Below, piece after piece: positions 16,348-25,034 of a stretch of 64,000 nucleotides of DNA. The notes under the pieces were generated by a model. The model ran no database searches. It was not told the DNA's origin and saw nothing but the letters and a program-made list of their open reading frames with translations. The DNA is taken from assembly GCF_000688395.1 (NCBI RefSeq), contig NZ_JIAG01000003.1, positions 1-64,000 of the forward strand, given 5' to 3'. Source of the stretch: Haematomicrobium sanguinis DSM 21259. Its GTDB lineage: Bacteria > Actinomycetota > Actinomycetes > Actinomycetales > Micrococcaceae. A program made the position numbers and the translations under genes. The number at the start of each line of letters is the position of its first letter. The stretch's first letter is position 1.

Positions 16348-17514
16348 ATGGAACCTACAACGAGCGCGCAAACTGGGTCTTCCCAGTCAGCGGGGGCGCA
16401 GCGCAATGACGAGATTCTGGACCGTTTCTATGGGGTGATTCCGGCCGGGGGCGTGGGCACCCGGCTGTGGCCCTTATCACGTGCCGCGGCGCCAAAGTTC
16501 CTGCATGATCTGACCGGATCCGGCTCCACCATGATTCGGGCCACTTATGATCGCCTGTGCCCGCTGGCCGGAGATCGCATCATGGTGGTGACCGGGAAGG
16601 TGCACCGACACGCGGTGTTGGCGCAGCTGCCCGAGCTGCAGGACGAGAACCTGGTTTTGGAGTCTGAACCCAAAGACTCGGGGGCGGCGATTGGTTTGGC
16701 CGCCGCAATTCTGCACGAGCGGGACCCCAATATCATCATGGGTTCTTTTGCGGCCGACCATGTCATTGCCCCGATCGAGGCGTTTCAGGAAGCGGTGCGC
16801 GAGGCCATTTTTACGGCGGCGACCGGGAAGATCGTGACGATCGGCATTGAGCCGACGCACCCGTCGACCGGGTTCGGCTACATCAAGTCCAACGGGGCGC
16901 TGTCCGTGCCCGGGGCCCCGCACGCGCGTGCGGTCGAAGAGTTTGTGGAAAAGCCGTCCGAGGCGGTGGCTAAGGAGTATGTTGCGAGCGGGCAATACAG
17001 CTGGAACGCCGGCATGTTTGTGGCGCCGGTTGCGCTGATGCTCAAGCACTTGGAGGCGAATCAGCCGGAACTCTACGCCGGGCTCATGGAGATCGCCCAG
17101 GCGTGGGATACCCCGCAGCGGGTGGAAGTGGCTAAGCGCGTGTGGCCGAGCTTGCCGAAGATTGCGATCGACTACGCGGTGGCCGAACCAGCGGCGGCGG
17201 TCGGTGACGTGGCGGTGATCCCGGGGACGTTCACCTGGGATGATGTGGGGGACTTTGCCGCGATTGGGCGGCTCAACCGTGCCACCGAGACCGATGGCAT
17301 TTCGGTCATTGGCGACGGTAACCGGGTTTTCGCCGAGGACGCCACCGGTGTGGTGGTGGCAGACACCAAGCGCCTGATTGCGCTGATCGGTATCGAAGAT
17401 GTGGTCATTGTGGACACCCCGGACGCGCTGCTGGTCACCACGACCGAGCATGCACAGCGGGTTAAACAGACCGTCGAGTCGCTCAAGGCGAGCGGGGAGA
17501 CCGAGGTTCTCTAG
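16348..17514 (+). CDS. manC: Mannose-1-phosphate guanylyltransferase
   Basis: 388 residues. It makes GDP-mannose from mannose-1-phosphate and GTP for cell-envelope glycans. Nucleotidyltransferase motifs are GVIPAGGVGTRLWPLSRAAAPK near the N-terminus (signature GGxGTRLWPLSR...PK), IIMGSFAADHVI, and FVEKPSEAVAKEY with SGQYSWNAGMFV. It lacks the cupin isomerase domain of bifunctional enzymes, so it is the short type. ATG 16348 is chosen; a TATCGT box lies 8 bases upstream and there is no Shine-Dalgarno, suggesting a near-leaderless mRNA. The frame is open from 16264. Confidence 0.9.
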   Translation: MEPTTSAQTGSSQSAGAQRNDEILDRFYGVIPAGGVGTRLWPLSRAAAPKFLHDLTGSGSTMIRATYDRLCPLAGDRIMVVTGKVHRHAVLAQLPELQDENLVLESEPKDSGAAIGLAAAILHERDPNIIMGSFAADHVIAPIEAFQEAVREAIFTAATGKIVTIGIEPTHPSTGFGYIKSNGALSVPGAPHARAVEEFVEKPSEAVAKEYVASGQYSWNAGMFVAPVALMLKHLEANQPELYAGLMEIAQAWDTPQRVEVAKRVWPSLPKIAIDYAVAEPAAAVGDVAVIPGTFTWDDVGDFAAIGRLNRATETDGISVIGDGNRVFAEDATGVVVADTKRLIALIGIEDVVIVDTPDALLVTTTEHAQRVKQTVESLKASGETEVL

Positions 17515-17527
17515 CCGCACCTGCGCC

Positions 17528-17593
17528 CGTTCATCCGCTAATTGCGTTTTCATCCCGCAATTGCGTCATGAAAACGCAATTAGCGGATGAACG
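17528..17593 (+). terminator. Long hairpin after manC
   Basis: Arms 17528-17553 and 17568-17593 (26 bp; left begins CGTTCATCCGCTAATTGCG) are perfectly complementary around a 14-base loop. It lies 14 bases after the manC stop and before a codirectional gene, consistent with a terminator of unusual length. Confidence 0.6.
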
Positions 17594-17664
17594 GCAGGAT
17601 GGGTTGGCTGTCATGGGGTGACATATGGCATGACTCGCCTGCCGGAGAGCGCTAGTGTTGTGGG

Positions 17665-18921
17665 GTGGAAAGTTCGACGTTGACGACGCACCAAACAGGC
17701 GATCGGCCTGAGAACCGGTCAGAGAATCAGCCCGGCACCGTGGCCGCCCTCGTAGCGCCGCTGCTCGACCAATTGCGTGCATTCCGGCGCCAGATGCACC
17801 AGGATCCAGAACTTTCCCGCCACGAAGAGCGCACCACCGACCGCATTGTCGAAACCTTGGAGTCCGCGGGCCTGGCGCCGCAGCGGCTGGCCGAGACCGG
17901 CGCTTTTGTGGACATTGGAAACGGGCCTATAGCCATTGCCTTGCGCGCCGATATCGATGCGCTCCCCGTCCTGGAAGAGACGGGACTCGAGTATGCCTCG
18001 CAGAACCGCGGCATCACCCACGCCTGCGGCCACGATATCCACACCACGTCCATGCTCGGCGCGGCGCTCGCCCTGCACCGTTACCACCAAGAGTTCGGCC
18101 TCGGGGCCACCGTTCGGGTGATTTTCCAACCCGCCGAGGAGACCATGCCAGGCGGCGCGCTGGACGTCATCGAGCAGGGGGTCTTGGATGAGGTGCCACG
18201 GGTATTGGCACTACATTGCGATCCGCGCATCGATGTGGGTCAGGTGGGAACCCGAATCGGGGCAATCACCAGTGCCTCGGACACCATTCGGGTGGAACTC
18301 TCCGGGCACGGCGGCCACACCTCGCGCCCGCACCTGACCGAGGACCTGGTTTTTGCTCTCGCCCAGATTGCTACTAACGCCCCTGCCGTGCTCTCCCGCC
18401 GCATCGATGTGCGTTCGGGTGTGTCTGTGGTGTGGGGACACATCAACGCTGGGAGCGCTCCCAACGCCATCCCGGGCACCGGCTTTATCGCCGGAACCAT
18501 GCGCTGCCTCGACGCCGAAGCCTGGACCAGCGCGGGCGACCTGCTGGACGAGGTCGTCAAGGACATCGCCGCACCCTATGGAGTCGACGTCAAACTCCAG
18601 CACGTGCGCGGTGTGCCGCCGGTGGTGAACCGCGAGGAAGAAACCGCGCTGATTGAAACCGCCGCCCGCGCGGAAATTGGACCACACGCCGTCGTACTCA
18701 CTCCGCAGTCGATGGGTGGCGAGGATTTCGCGTGGATGACCCACAAGGTGCCCGGCGCCATGATGCGCCTGGGCACCCGGACGCCGGGCGGGGAAACCTA
18801 TGACCTGCACCGCGGCGACTACATCCCGGACGAGGGCGCCATCGAGGTCGGCGTCAAGGTCATGACCGGGGCCGCTTTGCGCGCCGCGGCCGAGCTCGTG
18901 GACGCCAAGCGCGCACAGTGA
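17665..18921 (+). CDS. M20-family amidohydrolase (aminoacylase/IAA-amino acid hydrolase-like)
   Basis: 418 residues. It is a zinc-dependent carboxypeptidase/aminoacylase of peptidase family M20D, hydrolysing N-acyl amino acid or similar amide bonds. Metal-binding and catalytic motifs visible: ALRADIDALPV, THACGHDIHTTSMLG, IFQPAEETMPGGA, and a late GGEDFAWM. The dimerisation domain (about 200-310) includes LSGHGGHTSRPH. The start is GTG 17665; TAGTGT is 6 bases upstream, so the message may be leaderless. The 35-residue N-terminal extension is polar and variable. Exact substrate cannot be told. Confidence 0.85.
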   Translation: MESSTLTTHQTGDRPENRSENQPGTVAALVAPLLDQLRAFRRQMHQDPELSRHEERTTDRIVETLESAGLAPQRLAETGAFVDIGNGPIAIALRADIDALPVLEETGLEYASQNRGITHACGHDIHTTSMLGAALALHRYHQEFGLGATVRVIFQPAEETMPGGALDVIEQGVLDEVPRVLALHCDPRIDVGQVGTRIGAITSASDTIRVELSGHGGHTSRPHLTEDLVFALAQIATNAPAVLSRRIDVRSGVSVVWGHINAGSAPNAIPGTGFIAGTMRCLDAEAWTSAGDLLDEVVKDIAAPYGVDVKLQHVRGVPPVVNREEETALIETAARAEIGPHAVVLTPQSMGGEDFAWMTHKVPGAMMRLGTRTPGGETYDLHRGDYIPDEGAIEVGVKVMTGAALRAAAELVDAKRAQ

Positions 18922-19123
18922 TGCCGAACCGTTAGCGTTTCGGCGACGGTGTGCGCCAGGTCACCCGGTATGGTTATGCTTATACGCCTGAGGCATTACG
19001 AAACCAGAACGCCGACACGCGGCGTGCGGACAACGCGGTCCGCGCGACTGCGCACCAGAGTCGCAGCGAAGTCATTCCACTGACGCCTTGGGGAAACCAC
19101 TCGAATCATCAACGGAGGCCATC
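18922..19123 (+). promoter_or_regulatory. Structured 5' leader of the nucleoside transporter operon
   Basis: Between the amidohydrolase stop and the bmp start three GC-rich hairpins follow each other: CGCCG/CGGCG (19010-19024), GCGGAC/GTCCGC (19026-19043) and GCGACT/AGTCGC (19044-19064). A possible -10 region lies near 18976-18987 (TATGCTTATACG). The tight array suggests a regulatory leader; no known riboswitch family is recognised. Confidence 0.4.
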
Positions 19124-20239
19124 TTGACTACCTCTTTCGTGCCCAAGAAAAAGTGGGGCATTGCATCTCTTTCGCTGATCGCCGCCTCGGCACTTGTCCT
19201 GTCCGGTTGCGGTGCGCCCCCAGGTGAAGGCGGGGACGGCGGATCCACGGCCGCGGCCACCCAGTATGGCGATTTCCTGGGGTGCATCGTTTCCGACTCC
19301 GGCGGATTCAATGACCAGTCCTTCAACCAGTCCTCTTATGAGGGTCTGGAGCAGGCTAAAGCCGAGTTCGGCATCAACGTCAAGGAAGCTCAGTCCAAGG
19401 CCGACTCGGACTACGCGCCCAACATGAATCAGATGATGCAGGCCGGATGCGACTTGACGCTCTCCGTTGGGTTCAAGCTGGCCGACGCCACCAAGGCCGC
19501 AGCAACTGAGAATCCCGATGCCAAGTTCGCGATCATCGACTTTGGCGACCTCGGCGTTCCCAACGTGAAGCCGATCCAATACGACACCGCGCAAGCAGCA
19601 TTCCTGGCCGGGTACTTGGCTGCCGGGCAAACGAAGACCGGCAAGGTTGGCACCTTTGGAGGTATCAAACTTCCCACCGTGACCATCTTTATGGACGGCT
19701 TCTATGACGGCGTGCAGTACTACAACGAGCAAAAGGGGAAGAACGTCGAGGTGCTCGGCTGGAACAAGGACACCCAAGAAGGCGCCTTTGCCAACACATT
19801 TGAAATCATCCAGGAAGGCACAAAGGCCGCCCAAAACCTGATCAACGAGGGCGCCGACATCGTTCTTCCGGTCGCTGGACCGCTCGGCTCCGGTGCAGGT
19901 GACGCGGTTCTTGCCGCTAACGACGCCGGCAAGGACGTGTCTCTCATCTGGGTTGACTCCGATGGATACGAATCGGCACCGAAATACAAGAGCATCATCC
20001 TGACCTCGGTCATGAAGCAGATGAAGAAGTCCGCATACGAGGTCACGAAGGAAACCGCAGAGGGCAACTTCTCCGCCGAGCCCTATATCGGCACGCTGGA
20101 GAATGATGGCGTGGGCCTTGCCGAGTTCCACGACTTCGACTCCAAGGTCAGCGACGAAATGAAGAAGGAGCTTGAGGACATCAAGGCCGGAATCATCGAT
20201 GGCTCGATCAAGGTCGAATCGGCGGCCAGCCCTAAATAG
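19124..20239 (+). CDS. BMP-family nucleoside-binding lipoprotein
   Basis: 371 residues. The lipoprotein signal has a basic start, the hydrophobic stretch SLIAASALVLS and lipobox LSGC, so it is anchored outside the membrane as the substrate-binding subunit of an ABC importer. Family features: DSGGFNDQSFNQSSYEGLEQA, GDLGVPNVKPIQYDTAQAAF and LAGYLAA. BMP proteins (PnrA, BmpA) bind purine or pyrimidine nucleosides. The TTG at 19124 is preceded by GGAGG and gives a correct signal peptide. The ABC components, cdd, deoA and add follow, which supports nucleoside uptake. Confidence 0.9.
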   Translation: MTTSFVPKKKWGIASLSLIAASALVLSGCGAPPGEGGDGGSTAAATQYGDFLGCIVSDSGGFNDQSFNQSSYEGLEQAKAEFGINVKEAQSKADSDYAPNMNQMMQAGCDLTLSVGFKLADATKAAATENPDAKFAIIDFGDLGVPNVKPIQYDTAQAAFLAGYLAAGQTKTGKVGTFGGIKLPTVTIFMDGFYDGVQYYNEQKGKNVEVLGWNKDTQEGAFANTFEIIQEGTKAAQNLINEGADIVLPVAGPLGSGAGDAVLAANDAGKDVSLIWVDSDGYESAPKYKSIILTSVMKQMKKSAYEVTKETAEGNFSAEPYIGTLENDGVGLAEFHDFDSKVSDEMKKELEDIKAGIIDGSIKVESAASPK

Positions 20240-20246
20240 TTGGAAT

Positions 20247-20289
20247 CATGTCACCGTGAGCGTCCCGTCCGGACGCTCGCGGTGACATG
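20247..20289 (+). terminator. Hairpin between bmp and the ABC ATPase gene
   Basis: Arms 20247-20265 and 20271-20289 (CATGTCACCG...GAGCGTCC against GGACGCTCGCGGTGACATG, one mismatch) with a 5-base loop, followed by TGTGTTTTC. It lies inside the operon and probably terminates part of transcription or protects the bmp 3' end, giving more binding protein than transporter. Confidence 0.65.
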
Positions 20290-20316
20290 TGTTTTCACCG
20301 CAAAGATTGCTCAACC

Positions 20317-21843
20317 ATGAAACTTGAACTTCAAAAAATCACCAAGAAATTTGGTGATTTCACCGCCAATGATGCTATTGACCTGGTGGTGCAACCACGC
20401 CAAGTCCACGCGCTTCTGGGAGAGAACGGTGCCGGGAAATCTACCCTCATGAACGTGCTCTACGGCATCTATGAGCCGACCAGCGGGGACATCCTCATCG
20501 ACGACAAACCGGTCACCTTTGCAGGTCCGCGCGAGGCGATGAAGGCGGGCATTGGCATGGTGCACCAGCACTTTATGCTGGTCGAACCATTCACTGTTGC
20601 CGAGAACGTGGCACTGGGCAATGAAAGCACCGGATTTGCTGGCGCTTTGGACCTGGAATCCACCAGAAAGCGGATTCGCGATATTTCGGACCGATACGGG
20701 TTCAACGTTGACCCGGACGCTGTGGTGGAGGATTTGCCCGTCGGCGTTCAGCAGCGGGTGGAAATCATTAAGGCGCTGGTGCGGGACGCCGACATTCTCA
20801 TCCTGGACGAGCCCACCGCCGTGCTCACCCCGCAAGAAACCGACGAGCTCATCGAGATCATCAAGCAGCTCAAGGACAGTGGCAAGGGCATTGTCTTCAT
20901 TTCGCACAAACTGCGCGAGGTCAAGGCGCTTGCCGACGTCATCACCGTGATCCGCCGTGGCAAGGTGGTGGGCCAGGCATCTCCCGACGCGAGCCCCACC
21001 GAACTCGCTGAAATGATGGTTGGACGAGCAGTCAGCCTCACCTTGGAAAAGGATGCTCCGAAGCGCGGCGAGGTGAACTTCGTCGTCGAAGGACTCACTG
21101 TCGCCAACAACGCGGGCACCACTGTCCTCGACAATGTGTCCTTCGACATTGCCGACGGTGAGGTTCTCGCGGTCGCCGGAGTACAAGGTAACGGACAGAC
21201 CGAACTCACCGAAGCCATCATGGGCATGCAATCAAACGTCTTCGGTTCCGTGAAACTGCACGGCAAAGAACTCATCCACCAAAGCGTCCGCAAGACCTTG
21301 CGCCAAGGAGTCGGCTTTGTGCCCGAAGACCGGTCCGTGGAAGGTCTCGTCGGGCCGTTCAGCATTGCTGACAACCTGGTCCTGGATCTTTACCAGAATC
21401 CCGAATTCTCTCACCTGGGCACCATGAAGCGACCGGAAATCGATCGCAACGCCACAGAAAAAGTCGCCGAATTCGATATTCGCGCTCAGAGCCCGCAAGA
21501 CCCGGTGGCCTCGCTCTCTGGCGGAAATCAGCAAAAGGTCGTCATGGCGCGTGAACTCTCCCGGGACTTGAAACTCTTCATCGCATCCCAGCCCACGCGC
21601 GGCGTGGACGTGGGATCTATCGAATTTCTACACAAACGAATCATTGCCGAACGCGACAAGGGTGTGCCGGTCTTGATCGTTTCCACCGAACTAGAGGAAG
21701 TCAGCGAACTCGCCGACCGCATCGCCGTGCTCTACGCAGGGCGGCTCATGGGCATTGTCCCCGGCGACACCCCGCGCGAAGTTTTGGGTCTCATGATGGC
21801 CGGAATGAGCGCCGACGAAGCCTTGGAGGCACACCGTGTCTGA
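20317..21843 (+). CDS. Nucleoside ABC transporter ATP-binding protein
   Basis: 508 residues with two ATPase domains in one chain, as in sugar/nucleoside (RbsA/NupA-like) importers. Domain 1 has Walker A LLGENGAGKSTL (about 31-42), a signature-like LPVGVQQRVEI and Walker B ILILDEPTAVL. Domain 2 has a degenerate P-loop GVQGNGQTEL and signature LSGGNQQKVVMAREL with degenerate Walker B LFIASQPTRGVD, the usual asymmetry of the family. ATG 20317 aligns with family starts. Its end overlaps the permease start by 8 bases. Confidence 0.92.
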   Translation: MKLELQKITKKFGDFTANDAIDLVVQPRQVHALLGENGAGKSTLMNVLYGIYEPTSGDILIDDKPVTFAGPREAMKAGIGMVHQHFMLVEPFTVAENVALGNESTGFAGALDLESTRKRIRDISDRYGFNVDPDAVVEDLPVGVQQRVEIIKALVRDADILILDEPTAVLTPQETDELIEIIKQLKDSGKGIVFISHKLREVKALADVITVIRRGKVVGQASPDASPTELAEMMVGRAVSLTLEKDAPKRGEVNFVVEGLTVANNAGTTVLDNVSFDIADGEVLAVAGVQGNGQTELTEAIMGMQSNVFGSVKLHGKELIHQSVRKTLRQGVGFVPEDRSVEGLVGPFSIADNLVLDLYQNPEFSHLGTMKRPEIDRNATEKVAEFDIRAQSPQDPVASLSGGNQQKVVMARELSRDLKLFIASQPTRGVDVGSIEFLHKRIIAERDKGVPVLIVSTELEEVSELADRIAVLYAGRLMGIVPGDTPREVLGLMMAGMSADEALEAHRV

Positions 21844-23215
21844 GACTGTCATGACGCCGCAAGTGGCACCGGAAACCGCGCCGAAAGCGCCCAAAGAGTT
21901 TTCCTGGCACAAGGTTTTCCAACAAATCGTGGCCGGACCCGTGCTCGTGTCCTTTTTCGCTGTGGTTGTTGCGCTGGTGATCGGAGCGCTGCTGATCGCG
22001 GTCACCGATGAACAGGTCGCGCGTGCGGCGGGCTACTTTTTCTCGCGGCCCGGGGACACCTTTGCCGCCGCGTTCAAAGCGATTGGTAACGCCTACGGCG
22101 CCCTTTTCCAAGGGGCCACCTATTACCCGAGTGCGAGAACCATTGGCGGACAACTCGCCTTCATGGAAACCCTGACCCAGGCAACCCCGCTGATCCTTGC
22201 GGGCCTTTCGGTGGCCGTCGCTTTCCGTGCGGGTCTCTTCAACATTGGCGCCCAGGGCCAGATCATTCTCGGCGCGATCTTCGGCGGCGCCGTCGGTTTT
22301 GGCACGAACCTGCCGCCGGTTATCCACCTGCTTCTGGTGATTATTGCAGGCGCACTGGGCGGCGCCATCTGGGGCGGTATTGCTGGACTGCTCAAGGCCC
22401 GCACCGGCGCCCATGAGGTCATCGTGACCATCATGCTCAACTACATTGCGGTTTCACTCCTCGCCTACATGCTCAACAACCCGTTCAAGGCCGAAGGGGG
22501 AGTTGAACCTATTTCAGAGCCGATGGGCCCGAACGCCATGTTCCCGGCGCTCTTCGGTAGCGAATTCCGGCTCAACTGGTCCTTCGTGCTCGCGATCCTG
22601 GCCGTGATCGGCACGGCATGGTTCTTGAACCGCTCCACTTACGGCTTTGAATTGCGCGCCATTGGCACCAACCCGCACGCCGCCCGCACCGCCGGCATGA
22701 ACGTTCCCTTAGGCTTCACGCTCGCCATGGTGATCGCGGGTGCGCTCGCCGGCGTCGCCGGAGCCTCTCAACTGGCCGGGACGGAAAGCCGGCTCACCGG
22801 CGGCATCGCCGGCAGTATCGGTTTCGACGCGATTACCGTGGCGCTCCTTGGCCGATCCAAACCATGGGGCACCTTCTTCGCGGCGCTGCTTTTTGGCGCG
22901 TTCAAGGCCGGCGGTCAAACGATGGAAGTTCAGGCAGGTGTCTCCAGCGACATTGTGCTGGTTGTCCAGTCGCTCATTGTGCTCTTCATTGCAGCCCCGC
23001 CTCTCATCCGCGGACTTTTCGGTATGAACCGGGCGGCTCGAAAGCAGGCGAGAAGACTCGCTGTAGAGCGCGCCGACGAGGCCGAGAGCCAAGCCGCAAC
23101 AGTCGCGGCCGACAGCGCGCTCGCCACCACCGAAGCCGCCCAGGCCGCAGATACCGCAGCGCCGGCACCGGACCCCCACACGAACAACCGCTCCGGCAAG
23201 GAGGCCGGCAAATGA
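21836..23215 (+). CDS. Nucleoside ABC transporter permease
   Basis: 459 residues. Around ten hydrophobic helices (for example GPVLVSFFAVVVALVIGALL, HLLLVIIAGALGGAIWGGIA). Family features of NupP-type BPD_transp_2 permeases: LILAGLSVAVAFRAGLFNIGAQGQ, GAHEVIVTIMLNYIA, and RAIGTNPHAARTAGMNV. The start is GTG 21836, overlapping the ATPase gene; no better start exists. The C-terminal 55 residues are Ala- and Glu-rich and hydrophilic. It overlaps the next permease gene by 4 bases. Confidence 0.9.
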   Translation: MSETVMTPQVAPETAPKAPKEFSWHKVFQQIVAGPVLVSFFAVVVALVIGALLIAVTDEQVARAAGYFFSRPGDTFAAAFKAIGNAYGALFQGATYYPSARTIGGQLAFMETLTQATPLILAGLSVAVAFRAGLFNIGAQGQIILGAIFGGAVGFGTNLPPVIHLLLVIIAGALGGAIWGGIAGLLKARTGAHEVIVTIMLNYIAVSLLAYMLNNPFKAEGGVEPISEPMGPNAMFPALFGSEFRLNWSFVLAILAVIGTAWFLNRSTYGFELRAIGTNPHAARTAGMNVPLGFTLAMVIAGALAGVAGASQLAGTESRLTGGIAGSIGFDAITVALLGRSKPWGTFFAALLFGAFKAGGQTMEVQAGVSSDIVLVVQSLIVLFIAAPPLIRGLFGMNRAARKQARRLAVERADEAESQAATVAADSALATTEAAQAADTAAPAPDPHTNNRSGKEAGK

Positions 23216-24546
23216 GCCACGTAGCCACCACGCCGGAGAACCCCGGCACCCCTGACAACCCCGGCACCCCGGACGCCACGACAAAAACCGCGCCACAAGG
23301 CGTCCCCCTGGTGCGCCACTGGAAGGCGCCGATTGGCTTCGCGGTGCTCACCGCCGTCGCACTTCTCTTCTTTGCGATCCTCGGCCCGGACGGAACCGCA
23401 ACCTTCCGCCTCAGCCGTGACCAGGACGCGGTCCAGCTTCCCGCGCTAGTCATCCCGGCGAAGGCCGCCGGGTACGTCATCGCGGTCATTTGCGCGCTCA
23501 TCACGGTGCTCGCGTACCGCAAGGTCCGACAGACCGGCAAGACGCCCGGCTGGATGAGCGCGGTCATTGCCACCGTCTTTGTCGCCGGGTTTTTGATTTG
23601 GCTCGTCGGCGGCACAAACTCGACCACGATCTCCTTGGTTGGCCTTTTGACCGGCGCCATGCTGATCGTGGTGCCGATCGCGTACGGCGCGCTCTCCGGG
23701 ATCATGAGCGAGCGCGCGGGCGTGGTCAACATTGCGATCGAGGGGCAGCTGCTCGGCGGCGCGTTCACCGCGGCGCTGGTCGGCTCGATGACCGGAAACG
23801 CGTTCGCGGGGCTCGTCGCGGCCGCGCTCGCCGGGGTCCTCGTGTCACTGGTGCTGGCAAGTTTCGCAATCAAATACCTGGTGAATCAGATCATTGTCGG
23901 CGTGGTGCTCAACGTGCTCGTGTCCGGACTGACCGGCTTCTTCTACGAAAAATTCATGGCGAGCCCCACCTCACCGCTCAACCAGCCGCCGCGCATGCCC
24001 GCGATCAAGATCCCGGTGTTGGGCGACATCCCGGTCATCGGCCCGCTGTTCTTCGACCAATCGATCCTGGGGTACCTGTTGCTGGTGCTGGTGGTCGGCA
24101 TGTGGTGGGCGCTCTTCCGCTCCAAGTGGGGTCTGCGCGTGCGCGCGGTCGGCGAACACCCGCAGGCGGCCGACACGCTCGGCATTAACGTCAACCGCAC
24201 CCGCTTCTGGAACGTGGTCCTTGGCGGGGCGATCGCGGGTATCGGCGGCGCATATTTCACGCTCGTGGCGACCAGCGCGTTTTCCAAGGACATGTCTGGC
24301 GGGCTCGGCTTCATTGCGCTTGCCGCGATGATCTTTGGGCGCTGGAATCCGATCGGCGCGTTCCTGGCGGCCATGCTTTTCGGTGTGGCGCGCAACCTCG
24401 AGTCCAACCTGTCCGTGGCCGGTTCCGCGGTGCCGGGCGAGTTCCTCAACATGCTGCCCTACGCGCTCACCATTCTCGCGGTGTCCGGGCTCGTGGGCCG
24501 GGCGCGTCCACCGGCTGCCAGCGGCGTCCCATATGTGAAAGGCTAG
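23212..24546 (+). CDS. Nucleoside ABC transporter permease
   Basis: 444 residues, second BPD_transp_2 permease (NupQ-like), forming the heteromeric channel with the preceding protein. Conserved SERAGVVNIAIEGQLLGGAF, VNQIIVGVVLNVLVSGLTGF and RAVGEHPQAADTLGINV. The ATG at 23212 overlaps the upstream stop (ATGA) and has AAGGAGG upstream; the longer frame from 22864 is just read-through of the preceding gene in another frame. The first 30 residues contain GTPDNPGTPD repeats and are likely disordered. cdd follows 4 bases later. Confidence 0.9.
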   Translation: MSHVATTPENPGTPDNPGTPDATTKTAPQGVPLVRHWKAPIGFAVLTAVALLFFAILGPDGTATFRLSRDQDAVQLPALVIPAKAAGYVIAVICALITVLAYRKVRQTGKTPGWMSAVIATVFVAGFLIWLVGGTNSTTISLVGLLTGAMLIVVPIAYGALSGIMSERAGVVNIAIEGQLLGGAFTAALVGSMTGNAFAGLVAAALAGVLVSLVLASFAIKYLVNQIIVGVVLNVLVSGLTGFFYEKFMASPTSPLNQPPRMPAIKIPVLGDIPVIGPLFFDQSILGYLLLVLVVGMWWALFRSKWGLRVRAVGEHPQAADTLGINVNRTRFWNVVLGGAIAGIGGAYFTLVATSAFSKDMSGGLGFIALAAMIFGRWNPIGAFLAAMLFGVARNLESNLSVAGSAVPGEFLNMLPYALTILAVSGLVGRARPPAASGVPYVKG

Positions 24547-24550
24547 GGGC

Positions 24551-24976
24551 ATGAGTACGACGGCGAGTGGTCGCCCAGGCGAGGAGGCCCAGGTGGATTG
24601 GGGTGCTTTGCGCGCCCTGGCCCAAGAGGCGATGGGCAAGGCCTATGTGCCGTATTCGAAGTACCCGGTAGGTGCGGCAGCGCTGTTGGACAATGGGCGT
24701 ACCGTGTCCGGTTGCAACGTGGAAAATGCGTCCTATGGGTTGACGCTGTGCGCCGAATGCTCGCTGGTGTCCGCGATCCACATGGGCGGGGGCGGGCGTA
24801 TTGTCGCGTTCACCTGCGTGGATGGGGCGGGCGAAATTTTGATGCCGTGCGGACGCTGCCGTCAGCTCCTGTATGAACACCGTGCACCGGGGATGGTGCT
24901 GGAAACGGTGTCCGGTCTGCGCACCATGGACCAAGTGCTCCCGGACGCGTTTGGGCCCGAGGATTTAGAAAAGTAG
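24551..24976 (+). CDS. cdd: Cytidine deaminase
   Basis: 141 residues, the short tetrameric type. It deaminates cytidine and deoxycytidine to uridines in pyrimidine salvage. Zinc and catalytic residues are in CNVENASYGLTLCAECS (C.E region) and MPCGRCRQLL (PCxxC); YVPYSKYPVGAAALL is the substrate-binding start. The N-terminal 14 residues (TTASGRPGEEAQ) are an extension encoded by a copy of the dispersed motif (24557-24575). It is tightly linked to the nucleoside transporter genes. Confidence 0.93.
   Translation: MSTTASGRPGEEAQVDWGALRALAQEAMGKAYVPYSKYPVGAAALLDNGRTVSGCNVENASYGLTLCAECSLVSAIHMGGGGRIVAFTCVDGAGEILMPCGRCRQLLYEHRAPGMVLETVSGLRTMDQVLPDAFGPEDLEK
24557..24575 (+). repeat. Dispersed ACGACGGCG motif at the start of cdd
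   Basis: ACGACGGCGAGTGGTCGCC starts six bases into cdd, encoding part of a non-conserved N-terminal extension. GGCGA and TCGCC can pair. Confidence 0.5.
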
Positions 24977-25034
24977 AAACGCGTTCCGGCCTCAGACGGG
25001 TTGGCGCGTGGGAGTTGAACTCAAGGAGAGATAA

